This document shows positions 43,901 to 53,281 of a stretch of 64,000 nt of DNA, piece after piece. The stretch comes from Metabacillus sediminilitoris (lineage in GTDB: Bacteria; Bacillota; Bacilli; Bacillales; Bacillaceae): the NCBI RefSeq assembly GCF_009720625.1, contig NZ_CP046266.1, forward strand, positions 5,189,501 through 5,253,500. The letters run 5' to 3'. The notes beneath the pieces were generated by a model, which was not told the DNA's origin, did no database searches, and worked only from the letters and a program-made list of their open reading frames with translations. Position 1 is the stretch's first letter. Every line of letters starts with the position of its first letter. A program made the translations under genes and the position numbers.

Positions 43901-44701
43901 TTATAATACTTTATCTAAATTTACTCTTTCAAAGACTTCTAACATTCCTCCACGTGTTGCATTATATATCTTTATTCCAAATTTATCTGCATACTTTTTA
44001 GCCACTTTAAAATCTTCAATCATACTTCTACCAGCAGATTTATAATATGGATTATTTATTTGGTGATCAACTAAATACCTTTTTTTTGCGTCATCACTGT
44101 AATTACAATCTACGCCTATCAAATATATTTCTTTAAAACCCATATAAATAGCTATCTGTAATGCATTAAATACAACAGTATTTGCATCATAACAGCAAAC
44201 ATGTATATTATCAGAAAATTTTTTATACTTATTAGTTGTTAAGTAGTTATTTACAGGATTTATAGGTACATATGTGTGTCCATCTTTAACATCCTTACTC
44301 TTCGGACTGGAGATAAAGATATTGTTAGTGTCATCTTTCGGTAGATTGTTAACTAACTTTTTATATGCCTTTTTATCAGAAATAACAAAATAATTAGTTT
44401 TCCATTTAAGTTCGTTAAATAATAAACATAATGCATTGGTGCCAAAAGTATATTCACTTTTCAGTTTATAAATATCCTCTTTTGTTAAACTAGGGCCAGT
44501 TCCAATAATAAAACACCTTTCTCCGGAGTGAATGTCTTTAATCTTTTTAATATAAGAATTAGATTTATCCAATCCATATTTTCTAAATGATTCTCTTAAT
44601 TTGCGATATGGATAAAACACTACTAAATAAATAAAGCACCTAATTTTTAAATAGTAGCCTAGTAATATATCATTTTTTTCAACGAGCTTTCTTATTTGCA
44701 T
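43901..44701 (-). CDS. DUF115/MptE-like protein of the polysaccharide cluster
   Basis: A 266-residue protein of the 6-hydroxymethylpterin-diphosphokinase-MptE-like (DUF115) family: CFIIGTGPSLTKEDIYKL, TFGTNALCLLF, IYLIGVDCNYSDD and IKIYNATRGGMLEVFERV. The fold is related to Maf/sialyltransferase-like enzymes, and such genes often close surface-polysaccharide clusters, where they may add a decoration. ATG at 44701 lies inside the 3' end of the wzy-like gene (23-bp overlap), so the genes are tightly coupled. It is the last gene of the long operon. Exact reaction unknown. Confidence 0.75.
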   Translation of the reverse strand: MQIRKLVEKNDILLGYYLKIRCFIYLVVFYPYRKLRESFRKYGLDKSNSYIKKIKDIHSGERCFIIGTGPSLTKEDIYKLKSEYTFGTNALCLLFNELKWKTNYFVISDKKAYKKLVNNLPKDDTNNIFISSPKSKDVKDGHTYVPINPVNNYLTTNKYKKFSDNIHVCCYDANTVVFNALQIAIYMGFKEIYLIGVDCNYSDDAKKRYLVDHQINNPYYKSAGRSMIEDFKVAKKYADKFGIKIYNATRGGMLEVFERVNLDKVL

Positions 44702-46091
44702 AGTTATTTTTTCCTCCTTTCCAAATTAATGTGAGGTTTAATTTTATGATTAAAATAATCATCGATGTCCATATAAAAATACGCAGTAGTTTATAAGTAC
44801 CAGAACGTACTGTAAACAATAACTCCAATATTAACGGTAGAATTAAAGCAACTTTAAAATACTTTCCTTCTTGTAATAATCTTTTAATAGTATTATTTAA
44901 CTTTTGAATAATTAATCCATATATTGCAGATATAAATATTCCAACATTACCAAAGTCAAAATTAAAATCTCCAATGTACGAACTACCATAACGACTTAAA
45001 TCAAAAGCATTATAAATGTTATAATTATTGAATTCACTAAATAATTCTGACACTTTTGGTATTATTGTTAATATAGAATAAAGCACTTGACCGCCAAAGA
45101 TATGATTAACCTCTTGACTAAGAGTTATACAAACAATATTTATTGTAAACCCTAACTCGGAAAAGGTGTTAAGAATAACACTATTTTCAAGATTAAATAT
45201 TTCAAATAAAGAAGAAATACTTAATCCCTCAGCCCTATTATTTCTTATTACAATAAACCATGAAAGGGTGAAATAACCAGCTATTACACTATAAATTATA
45301 GTTTTGAATTTGGGCTTTTCTATACTATTAAAATACAAATAAAGGAAAAGAATAATATTTAGAATGGTATATGCCCTTTGACCAGCAAATGTTCCTAAGA
45401 AAGTATAAAAAATAAAAGCTACAGCAATCAATCTTACTAATTTTATATTATTTTTAATAGATACTAAGAGTAAAAATACACCAGGTAACAATAAATTTGA
45501 TAAGTATGAGGGCAAAACTCCTACAGAATTCTCTATAACACCTACATATCCCCCAGCGATCATTCCTTGTATCTTAATTACTAAAATATATACATTTACT
45601 GGAAGGGAAATAATTATCAATATTATTCCTAATATCTTATTAAATTTATTGGAATCCGAATTATCTACAGAAATTATTTCACGTTTAGAATGATGTGGCA
45701 TTAGTACCATCATACCTAAAAATAACATCATGATTGACTTTAAAGAATATTCTACCGCTTCTCTGTATACATCATTTCCATATCGAGTTGTTGGTATAGC
45801 ATAAGACATTCCACCAAAATCAAAATCAATTAAAAGTAAGAATTGATATGATAAATGAAATACATATGAAAAAAGTAAAAATAAAACACTAATAGAAAAA
45901 AACTCATATTTTAGCACTTTTATAAAGACTAGTTGTATAAGTAAAACACTGAGTATTAATATATTAATTATAATAAGCCATTCGTCATAACTCATTTCAG
46001 ATATTACATTTAGTATTAAGAAAATAAAAAGTATTGTTAATAAATATAGAGAAATTACCGAAAGTTTTCTAAGATTTATTTTAAAATCCAT
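44679..46091 (-). CDS. O-antigen/polysaccharide polymerase (Wzy-like)
   Basis: A membrane protein of about 470 residues with roughly eleven membrane segments and a long extracytoplasmic stretch near residues 290-370 (SQEVNHIFGGQVLY, SRYGSSYIGDFNFDFGNVG). This is the pattern of oligosaccharide-repeat-unit polymerases. ATG at 46091 is chosen because GGGGAAGAG precedes it. Wzy proteins have little sequence identity, so the call rests on topology, the FDFGNVG-type motif and position between glycosyltransferase and flippase genes. Confidence 0.78.
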   Translation of the reverse strand: MDFKINLRKLSVISLYLLTILFIFLILNVISEMSYDEWLIIINILILSVLLIQLVFIKVLKYEFFSISVLFLLFSYVFHLSYQFLLLIDFDFGGMSYAIPTTRYGNDVYREAVEYSLKSIMMLFLGMMVLMPHHSKREIISVDNSDSNKFNKILGIILIIISLPVNVYILVIKIQGMIAGGYVGVIENSVGVLPSYLSNLLLPGVFLLLVSIKNNIKLVRLIAVAFIFYTFLGTFAGQRAYTILNIILFLYLYFNSIEKPKFKTIIYSVIAGYFTLSWFIVIRNNRAEGLSISSLFEIFNLENSVILNTFSELGFTINIVCITLSQEVNHIFGGQVLYSILTIIPKVSELFSEFNNYNIYNAFDLSRYGSSYIGDFNFDFGNVGIFISAIYGLIIQKLNNTIKRLLQEGKYFKVALILPLILELLFTVRSGTYKLLRIFIWTSMIILIIKLNLTLIWKGGKNNYANKKAR

Positions 46092-46185
46092 AACTCTTCC
46101 CCTGCATAGTAACAACTATATTACGTATTAGAATTATTAGATCCATTTTCTTCAAAACTTCTAATTCGTTTTCAATTATGGTCAT
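46081..46185 (-). CDS. Possible 34-residue coupling ORF
   Basis: ATG at 46185 overlaps the stop of the glycosyltransferase gene as ATGA, and the frame ends just inside the wzy-like gene. The peptide starts MTIIENELEVLKK and ends QGKSYGF. It may only serve to carry ribosomes to the next start. Not recognised. Confidence 0.3.
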   Translation of the reverse strand: MTIIENELEVLKKMDLIILIRNIVVTMQGKSYGF

Positions 46186-47450
46186 ATATTTGACTCCTCA
46201 TAGATTTTCTTAATTATTTCAGCAGTATATTTTGGAGTTGCATCTTTAAAAAGTTTTTCAACAACCTCATAAGATATATGGGAGTACTTATGTTTATCAC
46301 AAAATTCAACAAATAATTTTACGTTATCCTCAAACTTATCATCATCCTGCTTTAAACATAATGATAGCGGATATTTATTAAGGATTTCTAAGTTAGTATC
46401 GTTAGGATTAGAGTAAAAATATATAATAGGCTTTCCAAATGATAAATACTCAAATATTTTACTTGGAACTTGCTTATTATTACTATTTCCAACTGCAATT
46501 AAAATATTTGCTTTATTTAATTCTTTATATGCTTTTTCGGTAGAAACCTTACCATGATTAAGGATTGGTTTATCCATTTTGGAATATTTTTCAATTATTT
46601 CATTACAATTACCAAAGGTATATAGATGAATAGTTGCATTAATACAAGATAATGCATTATCTACAACCTTCAAAAAGTACTTTGGATCTCTAATTTTTTT
46701 ATAGAAACTCCCTGCATATATTAATTCAATACTCCCCTTATTTTCTACAGGGTCCTCAGAGTACTGTTTTAATAAAGGATGTTCAACTACTACCAATTTA
46801 TCTTCAAAATTAGGAAATTCTAAAGAGAAGTGCTCTCTTAACTGATTCATTATAAGTATTGAACTCGTATTCTTTAGCATATCTTCTTCTAATAGTAAAT
46901 GTTTTTTTCTTTTAAGTTTCATATTTATTTTCGTTCTATGCAAGGATTCATTATCAACAAAATTATCAAATAAATAGGGGATAATTTGAACCTCAGAATA
47001 TTGATATTGGCTCTTAAACTTACATGCTGCAATAACACTTTCAAAAGGCATACAAGCAGGGATAATTAGATCAATGGGTTCTTGGATATTATATAATGTA
47101 TCTAGGTAGGAATTCACTAATTCTTTCCTTAAAGTGACCCTTGAAAAAGTAGTCTTTATTACTCTTGAAACCTTATATGTCCCTTGTAACACCTTGTAAA
47201 TTTTTTTCTTAAAGCCTTTTTCAGTATTAATTTTTGAACTCAGTATCTCTCTGACATTGTTTTCACGTGTAGCTACTCTAATAATTTTTTGCTTATTAAA
47301 AACTTCAACATCAGCTTGTTCATTAAAATTCTTTTGACAAATAACTGTAACTTTGTTCCCTTTTGCTAATTCATCAGCAACATTACCAACACAGTTTCCA
47401 ACAGCTGAATAGTATGGATAATAGTTACCTACTATAAATACAATATGCAA
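46182..47450 (-). CDS. Glycosyltransferase (GT4-like)
   Basis: A 422-residue GT-B-fold transferase. The N-terminal acceptor half has HIVFIVGNYYPYYSAVGNCV. The C-terminal donor half has ELIYAGSFYKKIRDPKYFLKV, ILIAVGNSNNKQVPSKIFEYLSFGKPIIYF, which match the GT4 pattern of sugar-nucleotide binding. There is no signal peptide, so it acts at the cytoplasmic face on lipid-linked intermediates. Neighbours are Wzx and Wzy. Donor and acceptor sugars cannot be predicted. Confidence 0.83.
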   Translation of the reverse strand: MHIVFIVGNYYPYYSAVGNCVGNVADELAKGNKVTVICQKNFNEQADVEVFNKQKIIRVATRENNVREILSSKINTEKGFKKKIYKVLQGTYKVSRVIKTTFSRVTLRKELVNSYLDTLYNIQEPIDLIIPACMPFESVIAACKFKSQYQYSEVQIIPYLFDNFVDNESLHRTKINMKLKRKKHLLLEEDMLKNTSSILIMNQLREHFSLEFPNFEDKLVVVEHPLLKQYSEDPVENKGSIELIYAGSFYKKIRDPKYFLKVVDNALSCINATIHLYTFGNCNEIIEKYSKMDKPILNHGKVSTEKAYKELNKANILIAVGNSNNKQVPSKIFEYLSFGKPIIYFYSNPNDTNLEILNKYPLSLCLKQDDDKFEDNVKLFVEFCDKHKYSHISYEVVEKLFKDATPKYTAEIIKKIYEESNI

Positions 47451-47460
47451 ATTATCCCCC

Positions 47461-48864
47461 CTAAAATAAGTATCTTATAAATTGATTAACAGTCTTTATA
47501 TTACGGATTAAACATATACAAAAAACAATTAAATAACCGAAAAAACCTATTAATAAGTTTGATTGGTAAGCAAAGAAAATAAAAATTATTATGCCAAAAA
47601 TCTCTACTATTATATTTGATTTATAATTAATAGAAAGGATCTTTTTTAAATATATCTCAGATAAATATAACCTTATTCCCATAGCTAAAAAGGTACCAAT
47701 AGCAACCATTAGTACAGATTTATTAATAAGATATGAAGGTACTATAATAAGAATAGCTATTATTACTCCTACAATATTTGCTCTAAGCATCGCTTTCTCT
47801 TGTCGAAGTAATTTGTAATATGGATTTATTAAAATTTGCATTTTTGATTGAATAAAGATTATAGCAAAAATTATAGGCAAATATTCAAAAATTTGTACAT
47901 ATTCATTCATAACTCTACTAATAAATACGTACAAAGGAAAATAAAAAATCAACAGCCCAAAAACTATAATAACCATTATATTATTCAACTCTACAAAATA
48001 CTTCGAGTATCGTTTCTCTTCTAACCTATTTAAAGTGGGATAAATAACTAACCCAACAGCTGAAATAAAAACTAACAATAAGTTTATAGTTGAGAGCGCA
48101 AAAGAATAAGTTCCGTATACTTCAACATTTTCAAATCTCTCTATTATAAATCGACCGAACCCCAAAACTAACATACCCGCTAGATTAGCTAACATCAATT
48201 TTATTCCGACCGAAATATTTTCAAATAATTCTTTATAGGCCGTTTTTATATTAATTCCTTTTCCATATAATATGTCCTTACATGAATAACACATTATAGC
48301 CAAAACTATAACTTTTGAAAAAGTATCAACTATGACCACTAAAATATACTGATCAGTTTTAAAAATGAATAATAAAATTATTATTAAAAGTACAATGATT
48401 TTATCAAGTATAGTATAGATACTATATTTTTTTATTTGATTAGTTACTTGTAAAATGTAAATCAAGACACCTGATAGACCTGTAATTGGAATGTTAATTG
48501 AAGCCCATAGCAGGGCTTTCTGTTTTTCTATATCAGGTTCAAGTAAAATTAATAAAGAAACAATCAACATAATGCATATTTGAATAGAAATGAAAACCCT
48601 AATACTTGATCTAAATACTTTTTTAGGCAAATCCTGATAATTATATTTTCCGTAGCGCAAGTATATTCCATCATTAAAACCTAGAGTAAATACACCTACA
48701 TATGAAATATATAAAAGGTAAACTTGCCAGTATCCAAAGTTGGTTGTACCTAACATGATCGGTAAAATCAAAATCTTTAATATTCCGAGTACTAAACTAA
48801 CCGATTGTGTTATAACTACAATAATCGAGTTTTTAAGCCCTGATTTTATAACTTCATTCTCCAT
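47461..48864 (-). CDS. Polysaccharide flippase (Wzx/MATE-like)
   Basis: A membrane protein of about 467 residues with 12-14 membrane segments, beginning SGLKNSIIVVITQSVSLVLGI and containing MLGTTNFGYWQVYLLYISYVG, the N-terminal signature region of the polysaccharide-biosynthesis flippase family. The start is one of two adjacent ATGs (48864 or 48867) after GAGG. It would flip the undecaprenyl-linked repeat unit outward for polymerisation by the Wzy-like protein. Confidence 0.87.
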   Translation of the reverse strand: MENEVIKSGLKNSIIVVITQSVSLVLGILKILILPIMLGTTNFGYWQVYLLYISYVGVFTLGFNDGIYLRYGKYNYQDLPKKVFRSSIRVFISIQICIMLIVSLLILLEPDIEKQKALLWASINIPITGLSGVLIYILQVTNQIKKYSIYTILDKIIVLLIIILLFIFKTDQYILVVIVDTFSKVIVLAIMCYSCKDILYGKGINIKTAYKELFENISVGIKLMLANLAGMLVLGFGRFIIERFENVEVYGTYSFALSTINLLLVFISAVGLVIYPTLNRLEEKRYSKYFVELNNIMVIIVFGLLIFYFPLYVFISRVMNEYVQIFEYLPIIFAIIFIQSKMQILINPYYKLLRQEKAMLRANIVGVIIAILIIVPSYLINKSVLMVAIGTFLAMGIRLYLSEIYLKKILSINYKSNIIVEIFGIIIFIFFAYQSNLLIGFFGYLIVFCICLIRNIKTVNQFIRYLF

Positions 48865-48946
48865 CATAAACCTCAAATCTACTAATGATGAATATTATTA
48901 AATATTATTAGGTTATTACTTTATATTCACTTTTCTAAGCAATAGA

Positions 48947-49084
48947 TTATAGATTTAAAAACACAAATTCTTCGACACTATAATCTGAACGTAATAAAAC
49001 TGACCAATTATCAAATCTAAGTTGTCTAAGTCTATAGAATAACGTGACCTTGAGCTTTTCCATATATTCATATTGTGCTATCAT
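48947..49084 (-). CDS. Short unrecognised ORF in the Wzx-glycosyltransferase gap
   Basis: A 45-residue frame reading MIAQYEYMEKLKVTLFYRLR and later NWSVLLRSDYSVEEFVFLNL fills part of a 360-bp gap. It has no clear ribosome site and may be the tail of a lost transferase gene. The remaining DNA 48865-48946 and 49085-49228 shows nothing. Confidence 0.3.
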   Translation of the reverse strand: MIAQYEYMEKLKVTLFYRLRQLRFDNWSVLLRSDYSVEEFVFLNL

Positions 49085-49228
49085 ATAATCGAAATTTTAA
49101 AGTGAGATGATTGTCTCCTACCATCGGAAAATTCACCATTTATTAGTATTACATTTTTATTAGATAAACTATAGAACAGAAATAAAAAAATCTGTGTAGG
49201 AAAAAAACAAATATATAATCCAATACCA

Positions 49229-50224
49229 TTACATGAGTTTTTCCTTTAATAAATACTCTAGATTATTTGAATTAAATGGATCAAAATAATTCACATCACT
49301 ATAATCCTCTAAAACCTCTCGAGAGAAACTGCAATCAGAAGCTAATATTGGTGTTCTGTGCATTCTTGCTTCTAGTAAAGGTAATCCAAAAGTTTCAATA
49401 TATGATGGAAATACTAATATTGATTTTGTATATAAATCAAAAACCTTTTCCCTTGAAAGACTCCCAACAAATTCTATCGGAAGTTGATGTTGTTTTACCT
49501 CTCTATATAACTTTATGATATGGTCATTTTCATCACCAACTAAAGTGAAAATAACCTTAAAATCTGTAATATTTTCATCTTTCAACTTTTTGCATGCATT
49601 AACTATCAATTCATGATTTTTATAAACAAACTCACTTGCAGGGTAGAAAAAGGTTGAAAGAGACTTTTTATTTGGTTCAAAAAAATGCTTTATATCTAAA
49701 TTTATTTTAGGAGGCATCACACTAATTTTATCACCTTTTACATATGTTCTTTCTATACAAGCTTCTTTCATCCACTTGGTTTGAACAATTACCTTATCAG
49801 CTTCCTTGATTGATTTTATAATCTTTTTAGAAATTATATTTTGATAAATCCAGAGAAGCCTATCTTCCTTTAAAGTAAATTTATAATTAATAAAAGGCAA
49901 GCAGTTATGAACATATAAGGTTTGATTTACATTTGTATGGGGAATAATAACGTTTTGAAACGAAACTACCTTATCTATTTTGTATTTCTTAATTAATTTT
50001 GGTGCGATAATATTATCAAAATATAACCTGTGAAACCAACTTTTCTTTAACCAAGGAAACCGCAGTACTTTAATATTATCAGTTTCTTTAAGGTTTGGTT
50101 TACTAAGAACAAAAAACCAATTAATACTCTTATCTTTACAGTACTTTGTGTCATCATAAAATTCATTTAAAATTGATAATGCTCCAACAGACTCTGCTGG
50201 AACATTAAAAACCATAATATTCAT
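49229..50224 (-). CDS. Glycosyltransferase (GT4)
   Basis: A 331-residue GT-B transferase. Donor-half motifs are FFYPASEFVYKNHELIVNA, FTLVGDENDHIIKLYREV, LPIEFVGSLSREKVFDLYTKS and FPSYIETFGLPLLEARMHRTPILASDCSFSREVL, the E-x7-E region of GT4. ATG at 50224 lies nine bases after the epimerase stop, with GGAAAGGA somewhat far upstream. It adds one sugar of the repeat unit; which one is unknown. Confidence 0.87.
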   Translation of the reverse strand: MNIMVFNVPAESVGALSILNEFYDDTKYCKDKSINWFFVLSKPNLKETDNIKVLRFPWLKKSWFHRLYFDNIIAPKLIKKYKIDKVVSFQNVIIPHTNVNQTLYVHNCLPFINYKFTLKEDRLLWIYQNIISKKIIKSIKEADKVIVQTKWMKEACIERTYVKGDKISVMPPKINLDIKHFFEPNKKSLSTFFYPASEFVYKNHELIVNACKKLKDENITDFKVIFTLVGDENDHIIKLYREVKQHQLPIEFVGSLSREKVFDLYTKSILVFPSYIETFGLPLLEARMHRTPILASDCSFSREVLEDYSDVNYFDPFNSNNLEYLLKEKLM

Positions 50225-50233
50225 ATGATTAAC

Positions 50234-51361
50234 TTATCCTTTCCCCCAAACAACCCTATTAACTATCTGTGTATAACTTTGAATTATTTTTATAACCTTA
50301 ACAGAAACATTAGTATCTTGATAATCGGTAACAGGAATGACTAATTCATTAGCCTCCCACATACTCCTACATAATTCAACAGACTGAATTACATCATTTT
50401 TTTTGATTCCACCAAGTATAATAACTCCTTTATCTAACGCCTCTGGACGTTCAGTAGATGTTCTAATTGATACAGCTGGAAATCCTAGTATAGAAGCCTC
50501 TTCAGGCACTGTCCCACTATCAGAAAGTACACAAAAAGCATTTAATTGAAGTTTATTATAATCAAAGAAACCAAATGGTTTTAGACTCTTAACTAATCGA
50601 TGAAATTTAAAGTCTCTTTTCTCAATAATATTTTTACTTCTTGGATGGGTTGAATATATTACTGGAATTTGATAATATTCGGCTATCTCATTAATAGCAT
50701 TCATAAGTGATAAAAAGTTTTCCTCATTATCAATATTTTCTTCTCTATGGGCAGAAACTAATATATATTTTCCTTTTTCTAGACCAAGGGTCTCAAGTAC
50801 ATTACTCTCTTGGATCTTATTTTCATATTTCTTCAACACTTCTGTCATAGGAGAACCAGTTACATAGATATGCTCTTTCCTAACTCCTTCAGCTATCAAA
50901 TATCTCCTAGCATGCTCAGTATATGGCAAATTCACATCTGATATATGGTCAACAATTTTTCTATTAATTTCCTCAGGTAAGTTTTCATCAAAACAACGAT
51001 TACCTGCTTCCATATGGAAAATCGGTATCTTTAGTCTTTTTGCAGATATTGCAGATAATGATGAATTAGTATCTCCTAAAATCAGTAATGCATCTGGTTT
51101 TTCTCTATTAAGAAGTTCATAGGCTTTAGAAATAATATTTCCCATTGTTTCACCTAGATTTCCCCCAACACTGTCTAAATAATAATCTGGCTCACGAATT
51201 TCTAATTCTTCAAAGAAAACTTGATTAAGTGTATAGTCCCAATTTTGACCGGTATGAACAAGTATATGATTAAAATATTTGTCCATTTTTTTAATTGTTT
51301 CACTTAATCTAATAATTTCAGGCCTAGTTCCAACGATCGTCATAACTTTAAGTTTGTTCAT
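50234..51361 (-). CDS. UDP-sugar 2-epimerase (CapG/FnlC/WbvD-like, WecB family)
   Basis: A non-hydrolysing UDP-GlcNAc 2-epimerase-family enzyme of about 375 residues. Motifs: VGTRPEIIRLSETIKKM, HTGQNWDYTLNQVFFEEL, LGDTNSSLSA, FHMEAGNRCFDENLPEEINRK, VSAHREENID and LSDSGTVPEEA. The NWDYTLNQ and GNRCFDE wording is that of CapG/FnlC/WbvD enzymes, which act last in UDP-L-FucNAc or UDP-L-QuiNAc synthesis. ATG at 51361 is chosen because AAAGGA stands eight bases upstream. It directly follows the reductase gene. Confidence 0.88.
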   Translation of the reverse strand: MNKLKVMTIVGTRPEIIRLSETIKKMDKYFNHILVHTGQNWDYTLNQVFFEELEIREPDYYLDSVGGNLGETMGNIISKAYELLNREKPDALLILGDTNSSLSAISAKRLKIPIFHMEAGNRCFDENLPEEINRKIVDHISDVNLPYTEHARRYLIAEGVRKEHIYVTGSPMTEVLKKYENKIQESNVLETLGLEKGKYILVSAHREENIDNEENFLSLMNAINEIAEYYQIPVIYSTHPRSKNIIEKRDFKFHRLVKSLKPFGFFDYNKLQLNAFCVLSDSGTVPEEASILGFPAVSIRTSTERPEALDKGVIILGGIKKNDVIQSVELCRSMWEANELVIPVTDYQDTNVSVKVIKIIQSYTQIVNRVVWGKG

Positions 51362-51374
51362 ATACATCATCCTT

Positions 51375-52235
51375 TTACTCTAAATTAAAATAATGTGGAT
51401 ATAATTCTTTATGAGAAACAACCCATTCTTTCATTTCCATAATCATTTCTTCATATGAAGGAACGACAAAATCAAAATCATTCCTACTATTTATCAACGA
51501 TTTATCTAATGATACTTTATCACTTTTATTTATTGTTAATTTATTATCTTTAAAATATTTATTAAAGAGTTTTAATAGTTCATACTTAGTAATTGAGTCA
51601 TTATTAACTAAGTTATATAATCCAGCTAAATTATTTTCCATAGCCTTTTCCATTGCCTTTGCTAATGTTAAAGTAGTTACTCCAGTCCAAATAGCTTTAG
51701 TAAAACCATTAATTTCTCCATTTTGCTCCATAAACCAATTAAACAGTCCTATTCCATATTCATTAATATCGGGACCTATAATAGAGTTCCTGAAAGTTAA
51801 ATCCTTTTCGTTTTCTAATTCTCCTAGTGCTTTTGATCGATCATAAAAGGTTTCTCCATCCCTAATGGAATTTTCATTATAATTTCCACTCTTACCTGAG
51901 AAAACACAATCTGTACTCATATGAATTATCTTTGTTTTTGATTCTCTAGTTTGATAACTTAGATAATGAGGTAAATAACTATTTAAGAATACAGCTTGAT
52001 GTTTATTTTCCTCAGCAAATTCATTTAAAATTCCGATACAGTTTATAACAGCATCATATTTACCATTATTAATCGTTTCTGAAACTATTGGTAAATTAGT
52101 AATATCAGCAATGATATTTTCACAATACGGAAAAGGCCTTCTAGTTAGTGCTGTTACTTCATGGCCTTGCTCTTTTAAATATATAGCTATCACGTGACCA
52201 GCCATCCCAGTAGCACCTAATATTAAAAATCTCAT
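51375..52235 (-). CDS. RmlD-like 4-keto-reductase (WbvR-like)
   Basis: An RmlD-type SDR reductase of about 286 residues: LILGATGMAGHVIAIYLKEQG (NAD(P) loop), INCIGILNEFAEENK, HMSTDCVFSGKSGNYNENS and YDRSKALGE with the Tyr-x-x-x-Lys pair. The start overlaps the preceding stop as ATGA. It lacks the cupin domain of the roughly 370-residue CapF/FnlB reductases; a short RmlD-like enzyme in this position matches WbvR of the UDP-L-QuiNAc route. It would reduce the 4-keto sugar made by the CapE-like enzyme. Confidence 0.85.
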   Translation of the reverse strand: MRFLILGATGMAGHVIAIYLKEQGHEVTALTRRPFPYCENIIADITNLPIVSETINNGKYDAVINCIGILNEFAEENKHQAVFLNSYLPHYLSYQTRESKTKIIHMSTDCVFSGKSGNYNENSIRDGETFYDRSKALGELENEKDLTFRNSIIGPDINEYGIGLFNWFMEQNGEINGFTKAIWTGVTTLTLAKAMEKAMENNLAGLYNLVNNDSITKYELLKLFNKYFKDNKLTINKSDKVSLDKSLINSRNDFDFVVPSYEEMIMEMKEWVVSHKELYPHYFNLE

Positions 52236-53257
52236 ACGAGCACCTTCCACTTGTCAAGTTCTTCTTTTATATACTCGAGTTGCATTAATTTCCCCTTAAT
52301 TTGCTCGATGTTTAGACGATGTGTATTATGGGAATTGTATTCTTCATCAATTGAAAGTTTTTCATTACCTTGTTCAAAATATTTTCCATAGTTTAAATCA
52401 CGATTATCAGCTGGAACCCTAAAGAAACCACCTAAATCTTCTGCTACAACATACTCTTCTCTTGTTAAGAGAGTCTCATATAATTTTTCTCCATGACGAG
52501 TACCAATAACTTTTATCTCATTATTTGCCTTAAAAAGTTCTTTTAAAGCTATAGCTAAATCCCCAATTAGGCTAGCCGGTGCTTTTTGAACCATAATATC
52601 TCCAGCCTCTGCATTTTGAAATGCAAATATAACTAACTCAACAGCCTCTTCAAGACTCATTAAATATCTAGTCATGTTTGGATCAGTGACTGTTAATGGC
52701 TGACCATTTTTTATTTGTTCGATAAATAATGGGATAACTGAACCACGTGAAGCCATAACATTTCCATATCTAGTCCCACAGATAAGTGTTTTATTTGGAT
52801 CAACAGTTTTTGATTTAGCAACAAATACTTTTTCCATCATTGCTTTTGAAATACCCATAGCATTAATTGGATAAGCTGCTTTGTCTGTTGAAAGACAAAT
52901 TACCTTTTTTACTCCATAATCTATTGCAGCTGTTAATACATTTTCAGTACCTAATACGTTCGTTTTTACAGCCTCTAGAGGGAAAAATTCACATGAAGGA
53001 ACTTGTTTAAGAGCAGCTGCATGAAAAACATAATCAACCCCATGCATTGCGTTTTTTACACTTGCTAGGTCCCTTACATCACCAATGTAAAACTTCAATT
53101 TGTCATTCTTATACAATTTACGCATATCATCTTGCTTTTTTTCATCTCGTGAAAAGATACGGATTTCTTTTATATCACTATCTAAGAATCTTTCCATTAC
53201 GGCATTACCGAAAGAGCCTGTACCACCTGTTATCAATAAAGTTTTATCTTTAAACAT
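52232..53257 (-). CDS. UDP-GlcNAc 4,6-dehydratase/5-epimerase (CapE/FnlA/WbvB-like)
   Basis: An extended SDR of about 341 residues. ATG at 53257 follows GGAGATAAC. Motifs: LLITGGTGSFGNAVMERFL, HAAALKQVPSCEFFPLEAVKTN, CLSTDKAAYPINAMGISKAMME, where Met replaces the usual catalytic Tyr as in CapE, GTRYGNVMASRGSVIPLF and VTDPNMTRYLM. It converts UDP-GlcNAc to a 2-acetamido-2,6-dideoxy-beta-L-hexos-4-ulose. It is the first enzyme of the three-gene L-sugar module that continues with the reductase and 2-epimerase. Confidence 0.9.
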   Translation of the reverse strand: MFKDKTLLITGGTGSFGNAVMERFLDSDIKEIRIFSRDEKKQDDMRKLYKNDKLKFYIGDVRDLASVKNAMHGVDYVFHAAALKQVPSCEFFPLEAVKTNVLGTENVLTAAIDYGVKKVICLSTDKAAYPINAMGISKAMMEKVFVAKSKTVDPNKTLICGTRYGNVMASRGSVIPLFIEQIKNGQPLTVTDPNMTRYLMSLEEAVELVIFAFQNAEAGDIMVQKAPASLIGDLAIALKELFKANNEIKVIGTRHGEKLYETLLTREEYVVAEDLGGFFRVPADNRDLNYGKYFEQGNEKLSIDEEYNSHNTHRLNIEQIKGKLMQLEYIKEELDKWKVLV

Positions 53258-53281
53258 ATTAGTTATCTCCATTCTATAAAA

